Shown here one piece after another: positions 8,982 to 18,877 of a stretch of DNA of 64,000 nucleotides. Location of the stretch: assembly GCA_027214255.1 (NCBI GenBank), contig JAPWHL010000009.1, forward strand, positions 62,001-126,000. The letters run 5' to 3'. How positions within the stretch are numbered: position 1 is the first letter of the stretch; every line of letters begins with the position of its first letter. The DNA comes from Roseovarius aestuarii (lineage in GTDB: Bacteria; Pseudomonadota; Alphaproteobacteria; Rhodobacterales; Rhodobacteraceae). The notes under the pieces were generated by a model, which worked only from the letters and a program-made list of their open reading frames with translations, had not been told where the DNA came from and ran no database searches. The translations under genes and the position numbers were made by a program.

Positions 8982-10249
8982 CGCAGGCGGTTCCCCCCAG
9001 CGGCCCAACGCACAACCCGATGCGCGCCTATACGTCCGTAACAGCGGCCTATTGGGCCTTTATGCTGACGGACGGGGCACTGCGGATGCTGGTCCTGTTG
9101 CATTTTAACAGCCTCGGGTTTTCGCCCGTTCAACTGGCGTGGTTGTTTTTACTGTATGAAATTGCAGGCATCGTGACGAACCTCGCCGCTGGATGGTTGG
9201 CGGCAAGGTTCGGCTTGGCAGCCACGTTATACGGTGGTCTTGCACTACAAATCGGGGCGCTTGTTGCGCTGGCGCAGCTCGATCCCAACTGGGCGATTTC
9301 GGCGTCAGTTGTGTTTGTCATGGCGGTTCAAGGCGTGTCCGGCGTGGCCAAAGATCTAGCCAAGATGTCGTCGAAATCTGCGGTCAAGCTTCTCGCCCCA
9401 AGCGAGGATGGCGGATTGTTTCGTTGGGTCGCATATTTGACCGGATCAAAGAACGCCGTCAAAGGAGCGGGTTTTTTTCTTGGTGCGATCCTTTTAGGCG
9501 TTGCCGGCTTCAAGGCGGCGGTTTTGGGGATGGCTGTGGTTCTGGCAGCTATACTGGCAGGTGTCATAATGTTCTTGCCTGCTGGCCTGCCGGGGCGGAT
9601 CAAGTCAAAAGAGGCGTGGAGCGGATGGCGTTCCAAAGACCCGCGCGTGAACCGCTTGTCCATCGCACGCATGTTCCTGTTTGGCGCACGAGATGTGTGG
9701 TTTGTCGTCGGTATCCCAGTTTATTTTCATGCAATCCTGTCGGATGGCACAGACGAGGGGCGTCGCGAAGCCTTTTTTCTGGTCGGTGGCTTCATGGCAC
9801 TATGGATCATCGGCTATGGCGCGGTGCAAGCCATAGCGCCGCGTCTTTTGGGTGGCAAAGGGCAGTCCGAGGGCGAAACAACGCGCAAGGCAATTTTATG
9901 GGCAGGATGGTTGGTTCCTATCCCATTTCTTTTGGCGCTTGCCGTTTGGGGTGCAGGCGATCCTGCGCCTTGGCTGACGGTAGTTTTGGTTGTGGGGTTG
10001 CTGATCTTTGGCTTTGTCTTTGCGGTAAACTCCTCCGTCCATTCGTATCTGATCCTCGCCTTTGGCGCGGCGGAAAGGATCACCCGGGATGTCGGGTTTT
10101 ACTACATGGCTAATGCGACCGGGCGGTTGGTCGGCACGCTATTGTCAGGCCTTAGTTACCAGATTGGGGGGCTGGCATTATGCCTTGCCACTGCGGGGGG
10201 CATGGCCCTAGCCAGCTGGCTGGCGGCGCGGCGTTTGCAAAGCGTATGA
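8978..10249 (+). CDS. arsJ: Organoarsenical efflux permease ArsJ (MFS)
   Basis: Exports 1-arseno-3-phosphoglycerate, which decays outside the cell to arsenate and 3-phosphoglycerate. The 423-residue product has about 11-12 hydrophobic segments typical of the major facilitator superfamily, with the conserved family stretch [15 protein letters not shown] near residues 124-138 and [13 protein letters not shown] shortly after. The GTG at 8978 overlaps the GAPDH stop (GTGA), supporting coupling; an ATG at 9020 is the alternative start. The gene always travels with the GAPDH paralogue, which is the strongest reason for the call. Confidence 0.88.
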   Translation: MTQAVPPSGPTHNPMRAYTSVTAAYWAFMLTDGALRMLVLLHFNSLGFSPVQLAWLFLLYEIAGIVTNLAAGWLAARFGLAATLYGGLALQIGALVALAQLDPNWAISASVVFVMAVQGVSGVAKDLAKMSSKSAVKLLAPSEDGGLFRWVAYLTGSKNAVKGAGFFLGAILLGVAGFKAAVLGMAVVLAAILAGVIMFLPAGLPGRIKSKEAWSGWRSKDPRVNRLSIARMFLFGARDVWFVVGIPVYFHAILSDGTDEGRREAFFLVGGFMALWIIGYGAVQAIAPRLLGGKGQSEGETTRKAILWAGWLVPIPFLLALAVWGAGDPAPWLTVVLVVGLLIFGFVFAVNSSVHSYLILAFGAAERITRDVGFYYMANATGRLVGTLLSGLSYQIGGLALCLATAGGMALASWLAARRLQSV

Positions 10250-10289
10250 AGCGCGTGCCGAGGGGCTTGCAAATCTAGCGCATCAATTG

Positions 10290-10307
10290 TATCGGCAAAC
10301 GACGATA
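10290..10307 (+). promoter_or_regulatory. Short inverted repeat upstream of second arsR
   Basis: TATCG at 10290-10294 and CGATA at 10303-10307 form a perfect 5-bp inverted repeat separated by 8 bp in the 99-bp gap between arsJ and arsR. It is a plausible ArsR operator allowing separate control of arsR-acr3, but the arms are short and could be chance. Confidence 0.3.
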
Positions 10308-10348
10308 GGCGATTAGATCGCACCACGAACTGCGGAGTGGATACCGTG

Positions 10349-10687
10349 ATGGATGCCCAAGATAACGCGATTGATGTCCAGTTGGCTGTTGTGGCCAAGG
10401 CATTGGGCCACCCAGCGCGGTTGGCCATTTTACGACTACTGGCACGGACGCCGGGCTGTATCGGCGGTGATATCGTTGACGCGGTGGGGCTGGCGCAATC
10501 CACCGTGTCTGAACATCTGCGGATCCTGAAGTCAGCGGGGCTGATCAAAGGACAGATCGACCCACCCCGCGTTTGTTATTCGCTTGCGACCGATGCGCTG
10601 GGGCCATTAGCGGCCTTGATCCATGACCTCCATGCGGCAAGTCAATCAACGGGCTGCTGCGTAACTCCGACTCATAACCAAGGTTGA
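10349..10687 (+). CDS. arsR: ArsR-family arsenite-responsive repressor
   Basis: Stand-alone repressor of 112 residues with a winged helix (recognition helix near STVSEHLRILKSAG). Cysteines are at 37, 76, 103 and 104; the C-terminal vicinal pair CC resembles the C-terminal As(III) site known from the Acidithiobacillus-type ArsR rather than the ELCVCDL site of plasmid ArsR. This contrasts with the cysteine-free ArsR domain upstream. GTG starts at 10337 or 10346 are alternatives; GGAG at 10334-10337 fits the 10346-10349 starts best. It is followed 3 bp later by acr3. Confidence 0.85.
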   Translation: MDAQDNAIDVQLAVVAKALGHPARLAILRLLARTPGCIGGDIVDAVGLAQSTVSEHLRILKSAGLIKGQIDPPRVCYSLATDALGPLAALIHDLHAASQSTGCCVTPTHNQG

Positions 10688-10690
10688 ACT

Positions 10691-11710
10691 ATGTCTCTTT
10701 TCGAACGCTACCTCTCGCTTTGGGTCTTCTTGTGCATTGTCGCAGGGATCGTCTTGTCCAACCTAATGCCGGGCCTATTCGGGGTCTTGGCCGGGCTTGA
10801 ATATGCCTCGGTCAACTTGGTTGTGGCAGTTCTGATTTGGGCAATGGTTTACCCAATGATGGTGGCCGTAGATTTCAGCGCGTTGAAAGGCGTTGGAGAG
10901 CGGCCCAAGGGGTTAATCATCACTGTCGTCGTCAATTGGTTGATCAAACCCTTCACAATGGCGGCCCTGGGCGTGCTGTTCTTCAACTATGTGTTTTCCG
11001 GTGTGATTGATCGCAGCGATGCGGGGCAATACATTGCCGGATTGATCCTGCTAGGTGCTGCGCCATGTACAGCGATGGTGTTTGTGTGGTCCCAACTAAC
11101 CAAAGGTGATCCGACTTACACATTGGTGCAGGTATCGTTGAATGATGTGATCATGGTGTTCGCCTTCGCCCCTATTGTCGCGTTGTTGCTGGGCGTTACC
11201 GATGTTGCTGTACCATGGGAGACATTGGTCCTGTCGGTTGTCTTGTACGTTGTTCTGCCACTTCTGGTGGGGGCAGTGACTCGTGCACGTCTGCTGGGGC
11301 AAGGGGGCGAAAAGCGGGTGGCCGCCTTTACCGCACGGATTAAGCCTGCATCGATGCTTGGGTTGTTACTGACAGTCGTGTTGTTGTTCGGTTTTCAGGG
11401 CAATGTCATTTTGGACAACCCTTTGCTCATTGCTCTGCTGGCGACCCCGATCCTGATTCAATCCTATGGAATATTTGCCATCGCCTATGCATGGGCGTGG
11501 AAATGGCAGGTGCCACACAAGGTTGCGGCCCCTTGCGCGCTGATCGGGACATCGAACTTTTTCGAACTGGCGGTCGCTGTGGCAATTGGGCTGTTCGGCT
11601 TGAACTCGGGCGCGGCGTTGGTGACCGTGGTTGGAGTTCTGGTCGAGGTACCCGTGATGTTGTCACTAGTCTGGTTCGCCAACCGAACCCGATCACGTTT
11701 TCCTGACTAA
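10691..11710 (+). CDS. acr3: Arsenite efflux permease ACR3
   Basis: Ten-helix inner-membrane antiporter of the ACR3 (BART) family that expels arsenite. The 339-residue product carries the family motif with its essential cysteine in [13 protein letters not shown] (near residue 125) and the typical start [13 protein letters not shown]. It lies 3 bp after arsR and works with ArsC: arsenate is reduced, arsenite is exported. With ArsJ in the same operon the cell has two parallel arsenic exits. Confidence 0.95.
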   Translation: MSLFERYLSLWVFLCIVAGIVLSNLMPGLFGVLAGLEYASVNLVVAVLIWAMVYPMMVAVDFSALKGVGERPKGLIITVVVNWLIKPFTMAALGVLFFNYVFSGVIDRSDAGQYIAGLILLGAAPCTAMVFVWSQLTKGDPTYTLVQVSLNDVIMVFAFAPIVALLLGVTDVAVPWETLVLSVVLYVVLPLLVGAVTRARLLGQGGEKRVAAFTARIKPASMLGLLLTVVLLFGFQGNVILDNPLLIALLATPILIQSYGIFAIAYAWAWKWQVPHKVAAPCALIGTSNFFELAVAVAIGLFGLNSGAALVTVVGVLVEVPVMLSLVWFANRTRSRFPD

Positions 11711-11829
11711 ACCGTCGGCACGGCGACGCGCAAAGCGGACTGCACGATCCACCAAGGAATAGACATGGCGTTTGGCGTGCCCGCGATTTGGCCGGGCAGC
11801 CGCGCGGTTCAGGGTGCCGCACATCATCG

Positions 11830-11862
11830 AAAAAAGGCCCCGGCGTTTCCACCGGGGCCTTT
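11830..11862 (-). terminator. Terminator of pnp
   Basis: Read on the minus strand, AAAGGCCCCGG and CCGGGGCC pair across an 8-base loop (TGGAAACG) and are followed by six T. It lies 22 bp beyond the pnp stop. On the plus strand the same hairpin is followed by TTTATAT, so it may also stop acr3 transcription. Confidence 0.85.
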
Positions 11863-11883
11863 ATATCTTTGCCGATCAAAGGA

Positions 11884-14025
11884 TCAGTCGTCAGATTTTT
11901 CTTTTGCTTCAGGAGCGATTTCTTCGCCGGTTTCCTGATTGACGACTTTCATCGACAGGCGAACCTTGCCGCGGTCGTCAAAGCCCAGCAGCTTGACTTT
12001 CACGTCCTGACCTTCCTTGAGAACGTCGGATGGGTGGTTCAGACGACGGTTCTCGATCTGAGACACGTGCACCAGACCGTCGCGTTTGCCAAAGAAGTTC
12101 ACGAAGGCGCCAAAATCGACGATCTTCACGACCTTCCCATCGTAAACCTGACCCTCTTCGGGCTCGGCCACGATCGAGTGGATCATGTCATAGGCCTTTT
12201 TGATGGCCTCGCCGTTGGGCGATGCGATCTTGATGATGCCTTCGTCGTTGATGTCAACCTTGGCACCGGACACTTCGACGATCTCGCGGATGACTTTACC
12301 GCCAGACCCGATGACCTCACGGATTTTGTCCGTTGGGATCTGCATTGTCTCGATACGCGGCGCGTGAACCGAGAATTCCTGCGCGCCTGTCAGGGCCTTG
12401 TTCATCTCGCCCAGGATATGCATCCGGCCTTCTTTGGCCTGCGCCAGTGCCTTTTGCATGATCTCGGGTGTGATTCCTGCGATTTTGATATCCATCTGCA
12501 GCGACGTAATACCGTTTTCGGTACCTGCCACTTTGAAGTCCATATCGCCAAGGTGATCTTCGTCACCCAGAATGTCGGTCAGAACCGCGTAGGAACCGTC
12601 CTCTTCCAGAATTAGACCCATGGCCACACCGGCAACGGCCGTTTTCAGTGGAACACCTGCGTCCATCATCGACAAGGAGCCACCACATACCGACGCCATC
12701 GAGGATGAGCCGTTGGATTCAGTGATCTCGCTGACCAGACGGATGGTATAGGGGAAGTCCGTCGCCGCAGGCAGAACCGCTTGAAGCGCGCGCCATGCCA
12801 GCTTGCCGTGACCGATTTCACGACGACCGGGAGGGCCCACGCGACCGGCTTCGCCTACCGAATAGGGAGGGAAGTTGTAATGCAGCAAGAAGTTGGATTT
12901 AAAGTTGCCGTGCAGCGCGTCGATGAACTGTTCGTCGTCGCCTGTGCCCAATGTGGTCACAACCAGACCTTGGGTTTCGCCGCGTGTGAACAGCGCCGAA
13001 CCATGAGTCCGTGGCAGCAGGCCTGTTTCGGAAACGATGGGGCGCACTGTGTCCAGGGCGCGGCCGTCGATCCGCTTGCCTGTTTTCACAACGTCGCCAC
13101 GCAGAACCGCAGCTTCGAGCTTCTTCAGAGCGGCGCTGAGGTTTGGATCCTCTTGTTGCTCTTCGGACAGAGCATCCTTGATCGCGTCTTTTGCAGCGGA
13201 CAGCGCGCCGGTGCGCTCTTGTTTGTCGGTGATCGCATAGGCGGCGCGGATTTTGTCCTCGCCAGCCGCTTTCACAGCTGCATAAAGCTCCGAATAATCG
13301 GCAGGCTGGAAATCGAACGGCTCTTTGGCACATTCTTCGGCCAGATCAATGATCAGGTCGATCACCGGCTGAATTTGCTCGTGCGCAAAGTTCACAGCGC
13401 CCAGCATCTCTTCTTCGGTCAGCTCGTACGCTTCGGATTCAACCATCATCACGGCGTCTTTGGTGCCGGCTACAACCAGGTCAAGACGTTGATCGGGGTT
13501 GTTTTTCAGGTCTTGCATGTCGTCGACGGTGGGATTCAGGATGTACTCGCCATCCTCATACCCAACGCGGCAGGCCCCGATTGGGCCGCGGAAAGGCGCG
13601 CCGGAAATGGTCAGCGCGGCGGAGGCGGCGATCATTGCAACCATGTCGGGATCATTAACCAGATCGTGCGACAGAACGGTACACATCACCAGTGTTTCGT
13701 TCTTGAAACCGGGGACAAACAGAGGGCGGATTGGACGGTCAATCAGACGCGCGGTCAGCGTCTCTTTTTCCGAAGGGCGCGCCTCGCGTTTGAAAAAGCC
13801 GCCGGGCACTTTGCCGGCAGCATAATATTTCTCTTGATAGTGCACGGTCAGTGGAAAGAAATCCATTCCCGGCTTGGGGGCTTTGGCGAAGGTCACGTTG
13901 GCCATGACCGATGTTTCACCTACTGTGGCGATGACCGAGCCATCCGCCTGACGGGCAACCTTGCCCGTTTCGAGTGTCAGCGTTTCTTCGCCCCACTCAA
14001 TTGATTTTTTAACTTCGTTGAACAT
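11884..14025 (-). CDS. pnp: Polynucleotide phosphorylase
   Basis: 3'-to-5' phosphorolytic exoribonuclease and degradosome component. The 713-residue product has two RNase PH domains (about 1-210 and 310-540), then a KH domain with the loop VIGSGGKVI (near residue 565) and an S1 RNA-binding domain ending in an acidic/lysine-rich tail. Length and order are standard. In most proteobacteria it directly follows rpsO; here a gamma-glutamyltransferase/peptide-transport unit of about 8 kb separates them, so pnp must have its own promoter within 14026-14249. Confidence 0.97.
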   Translation of the reverse strand: MFNEVKKSIEWGEETLTLETGKVARQADGSVIATVGETSVMANVTFAKAPKPGMDFFPLTVHYQEKYYAAGKVPGGFFKREARPSEKETLTARLIDRPIRPLFVPGFKNETLVMCTVLSHDLVNDPDMVAMIAASAALTISGAPFRGPIGACRVGYEDGEYILNPTVDDMQDLKNNPDQRLDLVVAGTKDAVMMVESEAYELTEEEMLGAVNFAHEQIQPVIDLIIDLAEECAKEPFDFQPADYSELYAAVKAAGEDKIRAAYAITDKQERTGALSAAKDAIKDALSEEQQEDPNLSAALKKLEAAVLRGDVVKTGKRIDGRALDTVRPIVSETGLLPRTHGSALFTRGETQGLVVTTLGTGDDEQFIDALHGNFKSNFLLHYNFPPYSVGEAGRVGPPGRREIGHGKLAWRALQAVLPAATDFPYTIRLVSEITESNGSSSMASVCGGSLSMMDAGVPLKTAVAGVAMGLILEEDGSYAVLTDILGDEDHLGDMDFKVAGTENGITSLQMDIKIAGITPEIMQKALAQAKEGRMHILGEMNKALTGAQEFSVHAPRIETMQIPTDKIREVIGSGGKVIREIVEVSGAKVDINDEGIIKIASPNGEAIKKAYDMIHSIVAEPEEGQVYDGKVVKIVDFGAFVNFFGKRDGLVHVSQIENRRLNHPSDVLKEGQDVKVKLLGFDDRGKVRLSMKVVNQETGEEIAPEAKEKSDD

Positions 14026-14249
14026 CTATCGTATCCTGTCTGGAGGCACACCGGACCCCTGCCCGATCCTCCGATTTGTAAATAGCGGCCCCATTGCCGC
14101 CGACCCCAATCATCTTGTCTTTCAGGTGCCGGGGCCACGGCACACAGTCTCAGATGCGCGGGGCGTACAGCAAAACGGGCCGGATTGGAAGGATGGACTG
14201 ACGGCGCGGCGCGCATACCACAAAGGTCGCGCCGCTTACCCGTTTTTTT

Positions 14250-14289
14250 GACGGCCTGTGTGGTATCCCTTTGAGGGCCACAGGCCGTC
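14250..14289 (-). repeat. Hairpin downstream of ggt with the T-tract on the wrong side
   Basis: GACGGCCTG (14250-14258) and CAGGCCGTC (14281-14289) form a 9-bp perfect stem, with further pairing inside the loop. It lies 18 bp beyond the ggt stop, where a terminator is expected, but on the minus strand the stem is followed by seven A, and on the plus strand the seven T precede it. It is therefore not a canonical intrinsic terminator in either direction. It may stabilise the ggt mRNA end or act in the pnp leader. Confidence 0.6.
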
Positions 14290-14307
14290 CTTCAATTGAA
14301 AGGCTAG

Positions 14308-15924
14308 TTAGGACAGAACCATCCCGTCCGACCCCGGATCTGCGCCACCGTCCATTCCGTCGTCGGTGATACGAATGCCGTGCACCCACGCGATGCCATA
14401 GCTGCGTGGGCTGCGGATGATCTCATACCCCTGTTCGGCCAAAGCATCGGTTACAAAATAAGGGATTCGGTTCATCACGTCGATGGCGTTGCTGGTTGAC
14501 GAGAAGCGGGGTAGGGACACGGCCTCTTGCATGGTGCAGTCGAAATCTGTCACGTTCAGGATTGCTTGCAGCACCCCCATGGCGATCTGCGTCGCACCCG
14601 GCGCGCCGATCACGATATAGGGTTTGTCGTTGCGGAAAATGATTGAGGGCACGATTGAACTGAACCGCGCTTTGCCGGGGGCAATTGATCCGGGTTGATT
14701 GGGTCGGGGATCAAAAACGCCCATACAACCATTGTACATGAAACCCAGCCCGTCGGTGACAACACCTGACGGCATACCCAACGAATGCGTCATCGAAACG
14801 CACACCCCGTCAGAGTCGACAATGCTTATCTGCGTTGTGTCCTTGCACTGAGCCGCAGGATCAAACCGGGGCACATCGGCCTTCTCACCGCGCTTGATAC
14901 GTTCGGCCAGTTCGGCGGCATATTCCCGCGACAGGATGCGTTCGGCAGGGACGTCGATAAATTCGGGGTCGCCAATACCTTGGTCCTTGTCAACGGTTGC
15001 ATATTTCATCGCTTCGGCAACGACACGGACATATTCGGCACTGTTATGGCCCAAAGCGGCCAGATCGAAATGCTCCAGAATGTTCAACATCTGCGACAAC
15101 ATCAGGCCGCCACCCGGCGGTTGGTTGGTTGTGATTGTGAAATCGCGGTACTTTGAGATTACTGGTTCTTCGATCCGGGCCTGATAGCCCGCGAGATCTT
15201 CGGCGGATAGCAACCCACCGTTGGCCTGCATGTCCGCGACGATTTTTTGCGCAATTTCACCAGTATAAAACGCGTCGGCGCCCTGTTCGGCGATAATGGA
15301 CAAGGTTGCGGCCAGATCGGGGTTTTCAACCCGATCACCTACGCGCTTGGGCGTGCCGTCCTCGCGGCAATACAAAGCTTTGCTGGCCGGGGTAAAGGCA
15401 ATGCGATCTGCCGTAGCAACACGGCCCATAGCGGCGGGATCGGACCAGAAGTAATTGACATGGGGCCGAACGGCCCATCCGTCTCTTGCCCATTTTATCG
15501 CCCGCGCCAGCAGGTCGGCCCAAGGCATCGATCCGTGACGTTCGTGCGCGGTGGCATAGGCCCTCAGCGAGGCGGGAACGCAAATTGATTGATAGCCGAT
15601 ATCGTTGACACGTCCCTTTAGGACAAAGCCATATCCGTCGCGCGCCTCGCCCTCGACAAGATCGGCCCACATGTCATCTGTGGCGGCCCCCGGAGCGGGC
15701 GCGTGAAAGTCGATATACTCGTGTTTGCCTGTGTTAGGGTCATAAATCGCCATGCTACCAAAGCCGGCGATGCCACACATGAGCGGATCAACTACCCCTT
15801 GGACAAAGGCGGTTGCAATGGCCGCGTCCACAGCATTCCCGCCTGCGCGCAGTATTTCAAAGCCTGCCTCGGCCGCTTCGGGCTGAGGTGCCGAGATCAT
15901 ACCATTCTCATTTCTGTCACTCAT
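14308..15924 (-). CDS. ggt: Gamma-glutamyltransferase family protein
   Basis: N-terminal nucleophile hydrolase that cleaves gamma-glutamyl bonds of glutathione or gamma-glutamyl peptides, or hydrolyses related amides. The 538-residue precursor self-cleaves before the catalytic threonine, seen as KDTTQISIVD near residue 365; the motif GAPGATQIAMGVLQ follows. No signal peptide is present, so unlike E. coli Ggt it is probably cytoplasmic. The ATG at 15924 is chosen because AAGGA sits eight bases upstream; an ATG three codons earlier overlaps that site. It closes the IclR-peptide transporter operon, 27 bp after the second ATPase gene, which suggests its substrate is imported by that transporter. 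Other Ntn-type amidohydrolase activities are possible. Confidence 0.85.
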   Translation of the reverse strand: MSDRNENGMISAPQPEAAEAGFEILRAGGNAVDAAIATAFVQGVVDPLMCGIAGFGSMAIYDPNTGKHEYIDFHAPAPGAATDDMWADLVEGEARDGYGFVLKGRVNDIGYQSICVPASLRAYATAHERHGSMPWADLLARAIKWARDGWAVRPHVNYFWSDPAAMGRVATADRIAFTPASKALYCREDGTPKRVGDRVENPDLAATLSIIAEQGADAFYTGEIAQKIVADMQANGGLLSAEDLAGYQARIEEPVISKYRDFTITTNQPPGGGLMLSQMLNILEHFDLAALGHNSAEYVRVVAEAMKYATVDKDQGIGDPEFIDVPAERILSREYAAELAERIKRGEKADVPRFDPAAQCKDTTQISIVDSDGVCVSMTHSLGMPSGVVTDGLGFMYNGCMGVFDPRPNQPGSIAPGKARFSSIVPSIIFRNDKPYIVIGAPGATQIAMGVLQAILNVTDFDCTMQEAVSLPRFSSTSNAIDVMNRIPYFVTDALAEQGYEIIRSPRSYGIAWVHGIRITDDGMDGGADPGSDGMVLS

Positions 15925-15951
15925 GCGATCCATCCTTGGTCTTCGGTCATT

Positions 15952-16920
15952 TTAGTGGGTACCCGTCTCTAACAGGCGGCATTCAACGAATCCGCCATCC
16001 GGGCGGGACACAGGGTTTGGCGCGATCCGGTCGCACCCGTCAAAGCGTTTGATACAGCGCGGATGGAAGGCGCATCCGGTCGGCGGGTTGGCCGGGTCGG
16101 GAAAGGCTGTGCCAAGGCCCAGATCCGGAATTCCCAGTTGCGGGTCCGGTGTCATGACTGATTGCAGCAAAGCGCGGCTATACGGGTGCTGTGGGTCGGC
16201 AAAAAATCGACCCGTTTCAGCCCGTTCAACAACGCGCCCCAGATACATTACCGCGATTTCTGTCGCCAGATGTTGCACCACTGCCAGATCATGGGTGATG
16301 ACCACATAGGTCAGGTTCAACTCATCCCGCAGGTCTTGCAACATGTTTAGGATTTGGCTCTGGACTGAAACGTCCAATGCCGATGTCGGCTCGTCACAGA
16401 TCACGATTTCGGGGCGTGTGATCAACGCGCGGGCAATCGCAACCCGTTGACGCTGCCCGCCTGACAGCTGGTTGGGATAGCCTTGCGCCACCCGATTGGG
16501 CAAGCCGACACGATCCATCATGTCGCGCACCTCGCGCTTGCGCGATGCTGCGTCCCCGATCTTATGAAGACGCAACGGCAGAGAGATGATGGATTCGATC
16601 GTTTTACGCGGGTTTAGTGACGAAAACGGATCCTGAAAAATCGGTTGGATCTTACGTGACAGCGTGCCGCGATCCATATCCCCGATAGGCGTCCCGTTTA
16701 GTCGGACCTGCCCGCTTGTCGGGGTCTCAAGGCCCAAAAGCATACGTGATAGGGTCGATTTTCCGCACCCAGATTCACCAACTATACCCAAAATGTCCCC
16801 ACGGTTCAGGCTAAGATCAATGCCACGCACGGCTTGCAGCGCACGCGTTTTACCGAACATCCCCGACGTAAGGTGATAGGTTTGCGTCAAACCCTGCGCA
16901 TCAAGAAGGGGGGCGATCAT
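15952..16920 (-). CDS. Di/oligopeptide ABC transporter ATP-binding protein (DppF/OppF type)
   Basis: Second ATPase of a peptide-type importer. The 322-residue product has Walker [10 protein letters not shown], signature LSGGQRQR, Walker B VICDEP and the C-terminal peptide-transporter extension with a cysteine cluster (CAFHPRC, then two further cysteines), which in this family can hold an iron-sulphur cluster. Its start overlaps the stop of the preceding ATPase gene by 4 bp. Confidence 0.92.
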   Translation of the reverse strand: MIAPLLDAQGLTQTYHLTSGMFGKTRALQAVRGIDLSLNRGDILGIVGESGCGKSTLSRMLLGLETPTSGQVRLNGTPIGDMDRGTLSRKIQPIFQDPFSSLNPRKTIESIISLPLRLHKIGDAASRKREVRDMMDRVGLPNRVAQGYPNQLSGGQRQRVAIARALITRPEIVICDEPTSALDVSVQSQILNMLQDLRDELNLTYVVITHDLAVVQHLATEIAVMYLGRVVERAETGRFFADPQHPYSRALLQSVMTPDPQLGIPDLGLGTAFPDPANPPTGCAFHPRCIKRFDGCDRIAPNPVSRPDGGFVECRLLETGTH

Positions 16921-17951
16921 GATGCCACCTCGCTGGCTGATAGGTCCGGTTGGGTAGTGCGCATATCACTGATGTCGCGCACACAGCGGGCAGGGTGTGC
17001 GCCCTCGAACTCGCGCAGTGCGACATTGGCGCGGCAGGCATCGTGGGCAAATTCGCAACGGGCGTAGAACCGGCATCCGGTTTGTTCGCCGACAAGGTTG
17101 GGAACCACGCCTTTGATCGTGCCGAGGCGCGCACCTCGTGCGGTTTTTCCGGGAATGGGAATGCAGCGCAAAAGCCCTTGGGTATAGGGATGCAATGGAT
17201 CGCTGAAAATCTGTTCGGCAGTGCCGGTCTCGACGACCTGACCCGCATACATAACTGCCACAGTGTCGGCGATGCGCCCAACAACCCCCAGGTCGTGCGT
17301 GATCAACATAATCGCCGTGCCCAGTTCGGTCTGAATCTTTTTCAGCAGGGCAAGTATCTGGGCCTGAATGGTGACATCCAGCGCCGTTGTCGGCTCATCT
17401 GCGATCAGCAATTCGGGCTCGCACATGAGCGCCATTGCGATCATTACACGCTGCCGCAGGCCGCCCGACAGTTGATGGGGATATTGCCCCAAACGCCGCT
17501 CGGCGCCGCTGATCCCTACCAGTTCTAACAGTTCGACAGCGCGCGCACGGGCTTCTTTGCGGCTTACCTTGCGATGGCGGCGCAAGACTTCGCTGAGTTG
17601 ATCCCCTATAGTGAATACCGGGTTCAACGAGGTCATTGGCTCTTGAAAGATCATCGCAATCCGGTCGCCGCGCAGGTCTGACAACTGGCTTTGATTGAGA
17701 TCCAAAAGGTTGTCGCCATGAAACTCGATCCGTCCTTGGGGCACCTTGGCCGAGCGCGGCAACAGCCCCATGATGGCGAGCGAGGTCATCGATTTGCCAC
17801 AGCCAGATTCCCCGACAACGCAAAGCGTTTTTCCCGGTGCAATGCTTAGAGCCACGTCGTTGACCGCGCCCAATGGTCCGTCCGGGGTTGGCAGTTGCAC
17901 ATGCAGGCCCTTGACCTCCAGAACGGCGTCTTTTGTTGTTGTGTCGTTCAT
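16917..17951 (-). CDS. Di/oligopeptide ABC transporter ATP-binding protein (DppD/OppD type)
   Basis: First ATPase of the peptide-type importer, 344 residues. Walker [10 protein letters not shown] lies near residues 41-49, then signature LSGGLRQR, Walker B LLIADEP, and the C-terminal extension with four cysteines (CRFYARC...C...C). It overlaps both neighbours by 4 bp (ATGA at both ends), showing tight coupling of permease and ATPase synthesis. It forms a heterodimer with the next gene's product. Confidence 0.92.
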   Translation of the reverse strand: MNDTTTKDAVLEVKGLHVQLPTPDGPLGAVNDVALSIAPGKTLCVVGESGCGKSMTSLAIMGLLPRSAKVPQGRIEFHGDNLLDLNQSQLSDLRGDRIAMIFQEPMTSLNPVFTIGDQLSEVLRRHRKVSRKEARARAVELLELVGISGAERRLGQYPHQLSGGLRQRVMIAMALMCEPELLIADEPTTALDVTIQAQILALLKKIQTELGTAIMLITHDLGVVGRIADTVAVMYAGQVVETGTAEQIFSDPLHPYTQGLLRCIPIPGKTARGARLGTIKGVVPNLVGEQTGCRFYARCEFAHDACRANVALREFEGAHPARCVRDISDMRTTQPDLSASEVAS

Positions 17952-18868
17952 GCGCGGCCCTCCGGAGCGGTAATGTCGCGCACGCCGTCACCCAAAAGAT
18001 TCACGAACAGGACCAGCAGGAATAGCGCGATGCCGGGCAGGGTGATCATCCATGACGCGAAAAAGATTTCGGGGCGTGCCTCGGCCAACATCAGTCCCCA
18101 TGAGGGCAGAGGCGGTTGCACGCCCAACCCAAGGAATGACAGTGACGCCTCGTAAATGATGGCTACGGCCATTTCGATCGTCGCCACGATGATGAGCGAA
18201 TTGGCCACGTTTGGCAGGATTTCAGTCAGAATGATGCGCAGATTGGAACAGCCCACTGCCTTGGCGGCTGTTACAAACTCCTGATGCTTGATTTGCAACG
18301 TGACCGAGCGCATGACCACCGCAAACCGATCCCATAGTAAGAATCCCAGTACCAGAATGACCACCTGAAGCGAGCCGTCAAAGATTGCGACAATCGCCAG
18401 CGCGACCAGTACAACAGGCATCGCCAGCCGTGTGGTTACGATGAACGAGATCACCATATCCACGCGCCCGCCGAAATAACCCGCCAGAATGCCCAGTGTC
18501 GTGCCAATGACGGATGAAATTGCGACTACAGCTAAGCCGACAAACAGCGAAATGCGCGCGCCATAGAGCAGGCGGGTGAAATAGTCCCTTCCCAAAGGGT
18601 CAGTGCCCAGCGGATGTAGCCAGCCGGCCTTGGGATTATCGTAAAACCATGCGTGCCAGATCGGTGGAATACGGCGGCTGGACAGGTCTTGGAGATAGGG
18701 ATCATGCCATGTGATCAGCGGTGCAAATACGGCGACTAAGATCAGCAACAGCAGGCCACCGCCACCGATGATCAGGCTGTAATGACCCAGATAGCGCGAA
18801 ATCATGCTGCGTCGTTTGTTGGCGGCAGAACGGATCTCGTCTTCGGTCGATGTGTCTGTAGCTGTCAT
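17948..18868 (-). CDS. Di/oligopeptide ABC transporter permease (DppC type)
   Basis: Inner-membrane permease of 306 residues with the N-terminal OppC-like segment (cytoplasmic tail, first helix near residues 33-51), then the motif HPLGTDPLGRDYFTRLLYGAR that marks DppC/OppC proteins, and five further helices including the coupling loop AAKAVGCSNLRI. It starts 9 bp after dppB-like and overlaps the ATPase gene by 4 bp. Confidence 0.92.
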   Translation of the reverse strand: MTATDTSTEDEIRSAANKRRSMISRYLGHYSLIIGGGGLLLLILVAVFAPLITWHDPYLQDLSSRRIPPIWHAWFYDNPKAGWLHPLGTDPLGRDYFTRLLYGARISLFVGLAVVAISSVIGTTLGILAGYFGGRVDMVISFIVTTRLAMPVVLVALAIVAIFDGSLQVVILVLGFLLWDRFAVVMRSVTLQIKHQEFVTAAKAVGCSNLRIILTEILPNVANSLIIVATIEMAVAIIYEASLSFLGLGVQPPLPSWGLMLAEARPEIFFASWMITLPGIALFLLVLFVNLLGDGVRDITAPEGRA

Positions 18869-18877
18869 AAAAGGTCC

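Noticed and set aside
12781-14004. Long plus-strand open frame (407 codons) opposite pnp
   Set aside because: It lies wholly within pnp on the other strand. The pnp protein is unmistakable and the opposite frame shows no recognisable pattern, so it is a GC-rich shadow.
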